DNA of 64,000 nucleotides, taken from positions 1 through 64,000 of the forward strand of contig NZ_JAMGBF010000078.1 in assembly GCF_023516615.1 (NCBI RefSeq), given 5' to 3'. This stretch comes from Streptomyces panaciradicis (lineage in GTDB: Bacteria > Actinomycetota > Actinomycetes > Streptomycetales > Streptomycetaceae). The notes under the pieces are model-generated. The model saw only the letters and a program-made list of their open reading frames with translations, searched no databases and was not told the DNA's origin. A program made the position numbers and the translations under genes. This document shows positions 1-7,623 of the stretch, one piece after another (position 1 is the first letter of the stretch; each line of letters opens with the position of its first letter).

Positions 1-2
1 AC

Positions 3-1628
3 CGCGGCGCCCCGTCGGCGGCCGCCTCGCTGGGACTGCTCGCCGCCCTGCACACCCCGGCCGACGACGGGCCGGCACCGGACCGGCGCCGGCTGCAGGC
101 CGCCGAGGACGCGATCACCGCGGGCGAGGTGGACCTCGCCCGGGACATCGCCCGCGAGGTGCTGACCCGGGCCACCTCGCCCGAGGACCGGGTGCGGGCC
201 TGGATGGTGGTCATCGAGGCGGCCGGGCAGGCGCTCGGCGAGGTCGACACCGTCTACCCGCAGGTGCTCGCCGACGCCGGCGACGACCCCCGGCTGCTCG
301 CCCTGGTCCACTACCAGCTGGCCTGGCGGGGCCTGGTCGTCGAGGGCGACTTCGCCAAGGGCCGCGAGGAGGCCGCGCACGCGGCGGAGCTGGCGGCCCG
401 GGCCGGCGACCGGCGCACCGAGCTCCTCGCGCTGTCCTTCCAGGCGCAGACCGAGGCCCTGATGGGCCACCCGGCCGCCCCCGAGACCATCAAGCGTGCC
501 CTGATGGAGCCGCAGGACCCGCAGGTGACCTGCCATCACAACGGCGCCGGCATGGCCCGCTACCGCTGGCTGATCATGAGCGACGAGCTGCCCGACGCCC
601 GGGCCACCGTCAGCGGGCTGCTGCGCGAGGTGCGCCGGCGCGGAATGGTCGAGAGCGAGGTGCACTTCGTGCGTCTGCTCGCCGACACCGAACTGCGCTC
701 CGGCAACTGCGGGCGGGCCCTCGACCTGGCCCGCGAGAGCATGCGGCTGGCCCGCGACTCCGGGATCGGCGAGATGCCCTCCGCCGTGCTCGCCTCCCTC
801 GCGGAGGCCGCCGGCGGGGACGTGCAGCGGGCGCTGGAGCTGGGCCGGGAGGCGGTGGAACTCGCCGAGCAGGCCGGGGACCAGATGTACATCTCGCGGG
901 GTCTGACCGCGCTCGGCCAGGCCCAGCTGGTGGCGGGCGACGCGGAGGGGGCGGTGGCCTCCCTGCGTCGGGTGCGGGAGTTGGAGAACGGATTCGGCAT
1001 CACCGATCCGGCCCGCGGCCGCTGGCACGGGGACCTCGCCGAGGCCCTCGTGCGCATCGGGGAGCTCGACGAGGCACAGCGGGTCGTCGACGAGACCCGC
1101 GCGCACGCGCTGCGGCTGGGCCGGGAGAGCATGCTCGCCGTGCTGGACCGGGCCGAGGCGCTGGTGCGCGCCGCGCGCGGCGACCAGGAGGCCGCCGTCG
1201 CCCAGCTGACGTCGGCTCAGGACCGGCTGGCCCGGCTGGGCTACGGCCTGGAGGAGGCCCGCGCCGCGTTCGCGCTCGCCGGACTGCACCGGGGCCGGCC
1301 CGGCCCGACGTCGTACGACGAGGCGGCCCGGCTCTTCCGCCGCTGCCGGGCGCTGCCGTGGCTGCGCCAGGCCGAGGCGGCGGCGGTCGCGGGGCGGGTG
1401 GAACCGAATCCCCCCGCTGCCGCGTCAGAGGGCCTGGAGGGCCTCGCCTCGATGGAGCGTCAGGTCGCCGCGCTCGTCATGGAGGGCGCGACCAACCGCG
1501 AGATCGCCGCGCGTCTGTTCATCAGCGTCAAGACGGTCGAGGCGACCCTCACCAGGGTCTACCGCAAGCTCGGCATCCGCTCCCGGGTGGATATCGTCCG
1601 ACTGGCGGCGGGGCGCCGTACGAAGTGA
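3..1628 (+). CDS. LuxR-family transcriptional regulator, C-terminal part (5' end outside window)
   Basis: The frame is open from the left edge, so the start lies outside the window; the internal GTG at 129 is not a start. About 430 residues of leucine/alanine-rich helical repeats (TPR-like, as in the MalT/LAL group of large regulators) lead into a C-terminal LuxR DNA-binding domain. That domain shows the hallmark run 'NREIAARLFISVKTVEATL' followed by 'VYRKLGIRSR'. The family binds a ligand through its N-terminal module, often an ATPase, and activates promoters through the C-terminal HTH. The sensor part is missing here, so the signal and targets cannot be read. The next gene, a secreted trypsin on the same strand 210 bp downstream, is a possible but unproven target. 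Confidence 0.85.
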   Translation, partial: RGAPSAAASLGLLAALHTPADDGPAPDRRRLQAAEDAITAGEVDLARDIAREVLTRATSPEDRVRAWMVVIEAAGQALGEVDTVYPQVLADAGDDPRLLALVHYQLAWRGLVVEGDFAKGREEAAHAAELAARAGDRRTELLALSFQAQTEALMGHPAAPETIKRALMEPQDPQVTCHHNGAGMARYRWLIMSDELPDARATVSGLLREVRRRGMVESEVHFVRLLADTELRSGNCGRALDLARESMRLARDSGIGEMPSAVLASLAEAAGGDVQRALELGREAVELAEQAGDQMYISRGLTALGQAQLVAGDAEGAVASLRRVRELENGFGITDPARGRWHGDLAEALVRIGELDEAQRVVDETRAHALRLGRESMLAVLDRAEALVRAARGDQEAAVAQLTSAQDRLARLGYGLEEARAAFALAGLHRGRPGPTSYDEAARLFRRCRALPWLRQAEAAAVAGRVEPNPPAAASEGLEGLASMERQVAALVMEGATNREIAARLFISVKTVEATLTRVYRKLGIRSRVDIVRLAAGRRTK

Positions 1629-1657
1629 GGTTCGCCCGGCTTTACTGAGCGGCGACC

Positions 1658-1697
1658 GAGGGTTTTCCCTGCCCAACTCCCGCTAGGGGGTTCCCTC
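1658..1697 (+). terminator. possible imperfect hairpin after the LuxR gene
   Basis: GAGGG pairs with CCCTC at the base and CCCT with AGGG above an internal loop. It lies 30 bp past the stop of the LuxR-type gene and upstream of the trypsin gene. It is imperfect and has no T-tract, so it may equally be chance. Confidence 0.3.
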
Positions 1698-1838
1698 ATT
1701 GGGACGAGGGTGCGCCGGGTCCTAGTTTTTGGGACGTGCCGCTCGCCCGGGCATACGGGGGTCGGTCCCGCGACCCCCGTGCAGCACCCCCCACAGCACC
1801 CGCGCGAACCCCACCGGCAACCCCCACTGAGGAGACTC

Positions 1839-2630
1839 ATGTTCGGGATCGACCGCGCAAGAAAGACCGCCGCCGTGGTGGCGGCGGCCGCTGCGGCCGC
1901 AACGACGGCACTGATCAGCGCCCCCACCGCTGTCGCCGCCCCCCAGCCCATCGTCGGCGGTACCACGACCACGACGACCGCCTATCCGTTCATGATGCAG
2001 ATCACGGACGCCTCGCAGAACCAGTTCTGCGGCGGCACCCTGGTGTCCGCGACCAAGGTGGTCACCGCGGCGCACTGCATGGTCGGCGAGACCACCAGCA
2101 GCGTCCGCGTCGTCGGCGGCCGCACCTACCTGAGCGGCACCAACGGCACGGTCAGCCGGGTCAGCAAGATCTGGATCAACCCGTCCTACACGGACGCCAC
2201 CAACGGCGACGACGTCGCCGTCCTCACGCTTTCGACGTCGATGCCGTACACCACGGCGAAGTACGTCTCCTCCTCCGACACCTCGGTGTACGCGGCCGGC
2301 ACCACCGCCCGGATCCTCGGCTGGGGCACCACGTCGGAGAACGGCAGCTCCTCCAACCAGCTGCGGACCGCGACCGTCCCGATCGTGTCCGACTCCAGTT
2401 GCAAGAGCTCCTACGGTTCGGACTTCGTGCAGTCCGACATGGTTTGCGCCGGATACACCTCCGGCGGCACAGACACCTGCCAGGGCGACAGCGGCGGTCC
2501 CCTGCTCATCGGGGGCGTCCTGGCAGGGATCACTTCTTGGGGCAACGGCTGCGCCGAGGCGGGTTACCCGGGTGTCTACACCCGGCTGACCACCTTCTCC
2601 AGCCTGGTGACGGCGCAGGTGAACTCCTAG
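1839..2630 (+). CDS. secreted trypsin-like serine protease (S1 family)
   Basis: A 263-residue extracellular endopeptidase. The ATG at 1839 follows GAGGAG and gives a basic N-terminus, a long alanine-rich hydrophobic signal stretch and a site near residue 34; the longer upstream open frame has no such signal. A mature N-terminus of type IVGG starts at residue 38, implying zymogen activation. The catalytic triad is visible: H79 in 'TAAHC', D125 in 'DDVAVL' and S218 in 'GDSGGP'. D212, six residues before the serine, matches trypsin specificity for Arg/Lys. The length fits Streptomyces trypsins of the S. griseus type. It stands alone, with a strong hairpin right after it. Confidence 0.95.
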   Translation: MFGIDRARKTAAVVAAAAAAATTALISAPTAVAAPQPIVGGTTTTTTAYPFMMQITDASQNQFCGGTLVSATKVVTAAHCMVGETTSSVRVVGGRTYLSGTNGTVSRVSKIWINPSYTDATNGDDVAVLTLSTSMPYTTAKYVSSSDTSVYAAGTTARILGWGTTSENGSSSNQLRTATVPIVSDSSCKSSYGSDFVQSDMVCAGYTSGGTDTCQGDSGGPLLIGGVLAGITSWGNGCAEAGYPGVYTRLTTFSSLVTAQVNS

Positions 2631-2668
2631 CCCCGGAAGATTTCCTGAGCATCCCTCAGGGAGAGACC

Positions 2669-2711
2669 AGGGGGCGTTGCGAGCTACCACGAGCAGCTCG
2701 CAGCGCCCCCT
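2669..2711. terminator. bidirectional terminator hairpin
   Basis: Two 17-nt arms (2669-2685 and 2695-2711) pair fully except for one G-T wobble, around a 9-nt loop. It sits between the convergent trypsin and tautomerase genes and can serve both. Confidence 0.85.
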
Positions 2712-2724
2712 ATCCATGGGCGCG

Positions 2725-2907
2725 CTACTTGTCCGCGGTGAGCGTGCCCGCGGCGCCCCAGCTGTCCGCCGGGACCTCGTGGATCCAGACCTGCACGGTC
2801 TCCGGCGGGATCCGGTAGGCGTCGACGAAGGCGTCGGTGACGCGCCGCACGAGCTCCCGCTTGAGCTCGGGGTCGCGCGGGCCCTGCTGGACGGTGACGA
2901 TCGGCAT
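2725..2907 (-). CDS. 4-oxalocrotonate tautomerase-family protein
   Basis: A 60-residue protein of the small tautomerase superfamily. Pro2 directly follows the initiator Met (MPIVTV), so removal of Met exposes the N-terminal proline that acts as general base in this family. The size fits the usual 60-70 residues of the hexameric type. An AGGGAG ribosome site precedes the ATG. It lies 93 bp downstream of a LysR regulator on the same strand, which may control it. The substrate cannot be told from sequence. Confidence 0.88.
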   Translation of the reverse strand: MPIVTVQQGPRDPELKRELVRRVTDAFVDAYRIPPETVQVWIHEVPADSWGAAGTLTADK

Positions 2908-3000
2908 GACTGAACTCCCTTGATGTGCGTGTTCCTTCGGGTGGGTTCAGTCCATCGCGCCGGGCCTTCGCGACCAAGGGCCAGAAGGCGACCGCAGCGA

Positions 3001-3867
3001 TCAGCTCTCGTGATCGCCGCAGGCCAGGAGCAGGGTGTCCAGGTGCGGGACGGGCGAGGAGACGGGCACGGCCAGGCCCGTCGACAGGGCCAGGCCCGGG
3101 GCGCGGAACGGGACGAAGGCCACCCGCGGGCTGTGCAGCACGCGCGCGTGGGAGGCGTAGACGACCGTCCAGCCGGGGCGGCTGCCGATGGTGGCGAGGG
3201 TGTCCTGCAGGGAGCCGTTCGCCGGGCCGGGCAGCGGCTGGAAGCCGGCCTCGTGGCAGGCGCCGACGACCAGGTCGACCAGGGCGGGGTTGTTGCGCCG
3301 CTCGGTCAGGCTCAGCGGCAGCTCGGCGAGTTCCCCGAGGTCGATCTCCGCCCGGCCGGCGAGCGGATGGGAGGCGGGCAGGGCGGCCACCAGGGGGTCG
3401 GGCCACAGCGGCAGCACGCGGACGCCGGGGACGGGGTCGACGGACCGTACGAACGCGGCGTGCAGCTGCCCTCCGGCGACCCGGGCCAGTCGCTCGGCGG
3501 CCGGGAGCGAGAACAGCTCCACCGGTACCTGCGGCGCACGGCGGGCGAACGCCGCGAGCACCCGGTCCAGGTGGGCGCCCATGCCCGTACTGGTTCCGAT
3601 CCTGAGCCCGGGAGGCGGGGCGACGGCCGCGCGGGCCCGGTCCGCGGCGGCCAGCACCTCCCGCGCCCTGGGCAGCAGCCGCTCCCCCGCCGCCGTCAGC
3701 CGCACCCGGCGCGGAGTGCGGTCGAACAGCTCGGCGCCCAGCTCCCGCTCCAGACGCTGTATCTGCATGCTCACCGCGGACTGCACGATGTGCAGCCGCT
3801 CGGCCGCCCGCCCGAAGTGCAGCTCCTCGGCGACGGTGACGAAGTAGGTGAGCTGCCGCAGTTCCAT
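3001..3867 (-). CDS. LysR-family transcriptional regulator
   Basis: 288 residues. The N-terminal winged HTH is canonical for LysR ('ELRQLTYFVTVAEELHFGRA' through 'TPRRVRLTAAGERLL'), followed by a two-lobed effector-binding domain of normal length. These regulators bind an inducer and control adjacent or divergent genes. Here the nearest candidate is the downstream tautomerase on the same strand. No clear Shine-Dalgarno precedes the ATG. Confidence 0.92.
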   Translation of the reverse strand: MELRQLTYFVTVAEELHFGRAAERLHIVQSAVSMQIQRLERELGAELFDRTPRRVRLTAAGERLLPRAREVLAAADRARAAVAPPPGLRIGTSTGMGAHLDRVLAAFARRAPQVPVELFSLPAAERLARVAGGQLHAAFVRSVDPVPGVRVLPLWPDPLVAALPASHPLAGRAEIDLGELAELPLSLTERRNNPALVDLVVGACHEAGFQPLPGPANGSLQDTLATIGSRPGWTVVYASHARVLHSPRVAFVPFRAPGLALSTGLAVPVSSPVPHLDTLLLACGDHES

Positions 3868-3921
3868 GGCCCGACTCTAGAGGGGACGCCGGGGGCCTTG
3901 TTCCCCTGAGCGGACGGAGGG

Positions 3922-5070
3922 CTACCGGATCACCGTGCCGAAGCGGATGTCGTACGGCGTCCCCGGGTGCAGGGTCGCCGACATCCGCGCGGCCTCGTCG
4001 GCCAGGTCCGCCCGCTGGGTCCTGGTGAGCCGGCCGAAGGGCTCGATCACGAGGGCGTCCCGCTCCGGCTTCCACACCCCGGCGAGGAAGCCGTCGACGA
4101 GGAAGGTGCGGTGCGCCGTGTTGCCGGTCCAGCTGCGGCCCCGGTACTCGGGCGGTACGACGCGGGTGCGGTCGGCGTGCGAGAGGAGCAGGTTGTCGAA
4201 CTCGGGCAGGAACCGGGGCGGGGCCGGGGTGTCGGGGTCGGGGCGCGGGGCGTCGGGCAGGTCGAAGAGCTCGGTGCCGGCGGCGTCGCGGAAGGTGAGC
4301 AGCTCGGGGCGGAGCCGTTCGAAGGCGTCCCGCAGGCGGGTCAGACCGGCCCAGGTCTGCATGTCCTTGACGGAGGCGGGGCCGAAGGCGGCGAGGTAGC
4401 GCCGGACCACGGCGTCGGGCGCGGGCGCCTGCCCGGCGGGGCGGCCCAGCCAGTGCTCCGCGGTGGTGAGGGCGACCTGCCCGCTGCTGCCCCACAGGCC
4501 CCGCGGGGTGACCTGGACGAGGGGCAGAGCGCAGCGGGCGGCGACGCCGAGGGCCTGCGGGTCGGCCTCGGGCCACTCGGCGGCCAGCGCCTCGCGCAGC
4601 TCCCTCATGGTGCGGGGCTCGGCCTCGACGAGGTCGCGGGCCAGCGCGGCCAGGCGGCCGAGGTCCACGCCCACGAGGCCCTTGCGGAACTGGGTGAGTT
4701 CGCGGTCACGGGCGGGCTGCACCAGAGGGCGCAGGGTGAGGCAGTCGTCGGCGGTGTGGGTGTGGATGGTCGAGCGCATCGTGACGATGCGGACGATCTC
4801 GCGGGCGGCCATCGGCTCCGAGAGGTGCTCGGGGGCGAAGCCGTCGAGGCGGCCGGCGAGCGCGTAGTAGGGCGGTTTCACGTTCTGCGCCTGGAGCCCC
4901 AGGAGATGGCCGACGGCGGCCGCCACGGTCAGCGGGGCCCGGCACAGGAGCAGCTGCCGGGCCAGGGTCGCCCGGTTCAGGGCGCGGGGACCGAGCACGG
5001 GGGCATCGGCGGCGCTCGCCCTCGGGGCGCGCCGGGTGCGGGCGGGAGTCGTCCTGGTCATGTCGGGCAC
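3922..5070 (-). CDS. winged-helix protein of the AlkZ (HTH_42) DNA glycosylase superfamily
   Basis: About 382 residues, the usual length for this family (three tandem winged helices). The region 'LLGLQAQNVKPPYYAL' carries Q60-A61-Q62. This matches the Gln-x-Gln catalytic motif known from Streptomyces AlkZ, which unhooks azinomycin crosslinks, whereas the E. coli relative YcaQ has Gln-x-Asp. The residue pattern is read directly; repair of bulky or crosslinked alkyl lesions is inferred. The GTG at 5070 opens the frame, but an in-frame ATG at 5061 is an equally good start, and neither has a strong ribosome site. It is divergent from the CorA gene. Confidence 0.75.
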   Translation of the reverse strand: MPDMTRTTPARTRRAPRASAADAPVLGPRALNRATLARQLLLCRAPLTVAAAVGHLLGLQAQNVKPPYYALAGRLDGFAPEHLSEPMAAREIVRIVTMRSTIHTHTADDCLTLRPLVQPARDRELTQFRKGLVGVDLGRLAALARDLVEAEPRTMRELREALAAEWPEADPQALGVAARCALPLVQVTPRGLWGSSGQVALTTAEHWLGRPAGQAPAPDAVVRRYLAAFGPASVKDMQTWAGLTRLRDAFERLRPELLTFRDAAGTELFDLPDAPRPDPDTPAPPRFLPEFDNLLLSHADRTRVVPPEYRGRSWTGNTAHRTFLVDGFLAGVWKPERDALVIEPFGRLTRTQRADLADEAARMSATLHPGTPYDIRFGTVIR

Positions 5071-5205
5071 GCTAGTCCGGCTTGCGGACAGGATCTGTCC
5101 GCGACTCTCACCGAATCCGGCGGGCTTCCGCCACCCCGGCGTCGTTTGCCCCGTATATCCTGCCCAGGATCACGCAGCCGCAGGTTCGACCCGGGAGGCA
5201 GCCGC

Positions 5206-6366
5206 ATGTCCGAGCGACGCGCCCGTCCGGCCCCCAGAAACTCCGTGAAGTCCGTCTTGCGCCGCGCCCTGACGACTCCGCAGCCCCCGCCCGCCGAGAC
5301 CGCGCCCCCCTCGCCCGCGTCCGCGGCCCCGGAGACGGCCGAGGTCGCCAGCGTCGTCCAGGCGGCCCTGTACCGCGACGGCGTCCGCGTCTCCTCGCCG
5401 GCCACCCTCGCCGAAACGTTCCGGGAGCTGCGCGAGGCGCGGTCCGGGATGGCCTGGATCGGCCTGGCCCGCCCCACCGAGAGCGAACTGCTCTCCCTGG
5501 CGGCCGAGTTCGATCTCCATCCGCTGTCCGTCGAGGACGCGATGGAGGCCCACCAGCGGCCGAAACTGGAGCGCTACGGCGACACGCTGTTCGTCGTGCT
5601 GCGGGCGGCCCGCTATCTGGACGCCCCCGAGGAGGTCGACTTCGGCGAGCTGCACGTCTTCGTCGGCCCCGACTTCGTGATCACGGTGCGGCACGGCGCG
5701 GCCCCCGACCTGTCCGCGGTGCGCCACCGTATGGAGCAGTCGCCGGAGCTGCTGCGACTCGGACCGGAAGCGGTCCTGTACGCCATACTCGACGCGGTGG
5801 TCGACGGGTACGTCCCGGTCGTCGCCGGTGTGCAGAACGACATCGACGAGATCGAGACCGAGGTCTTCCGCGGCGATCCCGAGGTCTCCCGCCGGATCTA
5901 CGAACTCTCCCGCGAGATGGTCGAGTTCCAGCGCGCCACCCGTCCCCTGGTGGGCATGCTGCACGGTCTGATGGCGGGCTTCGCCAAGTACGAGACCGAC
6001 GAGGAGCTCCAGCGCTATCTGCGGGACGTCGCCGACCACGTCACCCATACGAGCGAGCGGGTCGACGGTTTCCGGCAGGCCCTCACCGAGATCCTCACCG
6101 TCAACGCGACCTTGGTGACCCAGCAGCAGAACGCGGAGATGCGGGCGCTGGCGGAGGCGGGGTTCGAGCAGAACGAGGAGATCAAGCGCATCTCCTCGTG
6201 GGCGGCGATCCTCTTCGCGCCCACCCTCGTCGGCACCATCTACGGCATGAACTTCCGCCACATGCCCGAGCTGAGCTGGAGCTTCGGATATCCCTTCGCC
6301 ATCGGGCTGATGGGGGTCATCTGCGGCGGCCTGTACGTGATCTTCAAGCGCCGGGACTGGCTCTGA
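5206..6366 (+). CDS. corA: CorA-family divalent cation transporter
   Basis: 386 residues; start chosen at 5206 behind GGGAGG, because the upstream open frame is antisense to the neighbouring gene. A variable basic, proline-rich N-terminus is followed by the large cytoplasmic domain. Two C-terminal membrane helices flank the signature 'YGMNF' (G347-M348-N349), the CorA selectivity motif, and the protein ends in a short basic tail. The family forms pentameric Mg2+ (also Co2+/Ni2+) channels in the cytoplasmic membrane. No Mg-sensing leader is evident upstream. Confidence 0.93.
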   Translation: MSERRARPAPRNSVKSVLRRALTTPQPPPAETAPPSPASAAPETAEVASVVQAALYRDGVRVSSPATLAETFRELREARSGMAWIGLARPTESELLSLAAEFDLHPLSVEDAMEAHQRPKLERYGDTLFVVLRAARYLDAPEEVDFGELHVFVGPDFVITVRHGAAPDLSAVRHRMEQSPELLRLGPEAVLYAILDAVVDGYVPVVAGVQNDIDEIETEVFRGDPEVSRRIYELSREMVEFQRATRPLVGMLHGLMAGFAKYETDEELQRYLRDVADHVTHTSERVDGFRQALTEILTVNATLVTQQQNAEMRALAEAGFEQNEEIKRISSWAAILFAPTLVGTIYGMNFRHMPELSWSFGYPFAIGLMGVICGGLYVIFKRRDWL

Positions 6367-6801
6367 GCAACCAGGCGCACGAGCACGCAGTGCCCTGGCT
6401 CGCACCATCCCGCAAGCGGGTCGCAGCCCCTACCGAGCCGCTATGGACTGCCCGCATGGGGGCGGGGGAAGCCACCGGTCAGGCCGCTGCACGCCAGGCC
6501 TGGACAGCATGCCTGGACAGGCGTCGGCGCAGCACGCCCCTTGCCACCGACGTTGGGCACGAAGTGACTCAGAAGTTCAAGTTGACCGTCGCATTCCTGC
6601 CGAACGACGTTGGCCGCCGCATTGAGGCGGTCGCTGTGTCCGAGACAGTACCGCCGCGGTGATTCCCAGTTACCGCGGCCGAGTCGCCGCGCACTTCGCC
6701 AAGTCACCGGCCACGGACAGCGGAGTTGCCGGAAGGGTCACCCAGCGACTACTCACCGCTGTACGCTGCGCGAAGAGCACGGGCATAACGCGGGGGACGA
6801 C
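6367..6801 (+). other. 435-bp gene-free stretch before the CHAT/STAND cassette
   Basis: No ORF here has a convincing start, codon bias or recognisable product, and no tRNA or integrase remnant is visible. It marks the left boundary of the cassette, and its base composition is visibly less GC-rich than the CorA gene. It probably carries the cassette promoter. Confidence 0.5.
6726..6755 (+). promoter_or_regulatory. possible promoter of the CHAT/STAND cassette
   Basis: TTGCCG at 6726-6731 and TACTCA at 6750-6755 are separated by 18 nt and end 46 nt before the first start codon. They resemble a weak vegetative Streptomyces promoter. This is a pattern match only. Confidence 0.3.
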
Positions 6802-7623
6802 ATGAAGGACTCATACAGCCTGTACCGTCGGGCCGTCAACGACGTGTGGAAGGGCTGGTGGGTGACCTGGCCCCTATCCAGGCGCGTCGAGCTGGGCCAG
6901 GTGCTGGAGAACGCGGACGGTGGGGTTCGTCCCGCCGGCGTTCTCTCCGACCGCGGCGTCCCCTTCACCGCCCGCCCCGGCACACCCCACAACAACTACA
7001 CCTACGACACACAGGGCTCAGCGTCCGTCAAGTTCAAGGCGGCCGGCGTCGCCGCCGACGGATTCAAAGCGCTCGCAGTCGCCGACTTCGGCGCACAGGT
7101 CACCTTCGACAAGGGCGACGCCGCCCTCGTCGTCTACCGCGGGCTGACCGAGAGCGGTGTCTCCGACGTACGGAGTCTGGCCGCCGCTCTGGTGCGCCGC
7201 GGCTGGGACGACTGGGACGGCACCCTCCTTGCAGTGACGGACGTGGTATCCGCCGATTGCGGCACCGTTCTTACGGCCGCGGAGGCAGGAGCCGTCGTCG
7301 AACTACGCCTTCAGGCCGGCGCGGGCCAGGCCCAGTTGGGCCTGGCCGACCTGGCGAGCCGGGCCAGCATCACCGGGCGCCGCCGTATCGGCCTGGAATG
7401 GCTCGGCACCGACAGCACTCCCTTCTTCCGGGTCGTCCGCCTCCGCAAGAACTGGTTCGGCAAAGTCACCAAGGACTACGGCCCCCGCCAGCCAGGCCGG
7501 GGCGCTGCCCCCGTGCCCGTACCGCCGGTGCTGCTGGAGGAAGCACAGGACGACCCGCAGGTCGTGCTCGAGACGGTGCCGGTGGACGAGCAGCCCGCCG
7601 AAGGGTTGACGGAGCCGGCATGA
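6802..7623 (+). CDS. unknown first protein of the CHAT/STAND cassette (candidate effector or protease substrate)
   Basis: 273 residues; ATG at 6802 behind GGGGGAC. I do not recognise the family. The N-terminus is tryptophan-rich ('VWKGWWVTWPL'), followed by 'RRVELGQVL' and a section rich in alternating hydrophobic residues (about 70-215) that suggests a beta-rich fold. The last about 45 residues are a proline/acidic low-complexity tail. There is no signal peptide or clear membrane helix. The stop overlaps the start of the CHAT gene (ATGA), so the two are translated together. By analogy with CHAT-gasdermin and other CHAT-effector pairs, the tail could be a protease-cleavable segment; this is inference, and no gasdermin similarity is demonstrable by eye. 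Confidence 0.6.
   Translation: MKDSYSLYRRAVNDVWKGWWVTWPLSRRVELGQVLENADGGVRPAGVLSDRGVPFTARPGTPHNNYTYDTQGSASVKFKAAGVAADGFKALAVADFGAQVTFDKGDAALVVYRGLTESGVSDVRSLAAALVRRGWDDWDGTLLAVTDVVSADCGTVLTAAEAGAVVELRLQAGAGQAQLGLADLASRASITGRRRIGLEWLGTDSTPFFRVVRLRKNWFGKVTKDYGPRQPGRGAAPVPVPPVLLEEAQDDPQVVLETVPVDEQPAEGLTEPA

Noticed and set aside
1722-2717. 331-residue minus-strand frame opposite the trypsin gene
   Set aside because: Shadow of the trypsin gene; Gly/Arg-rich with no domain.
3967-5205. Upstream extension of the CorA frame
   Set aside because: It is antisense to the AlkZ-like gene and has no CorA similarity; the ATG at 5206 with GGGAGG is the proper start.
6802-7623. Definite bacterial gasdermin call for the first cassette gene
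   Set aside because: No N-terminal lipidation cysteine or recognisable gasdermin pattern; kept only as a hypothesis.
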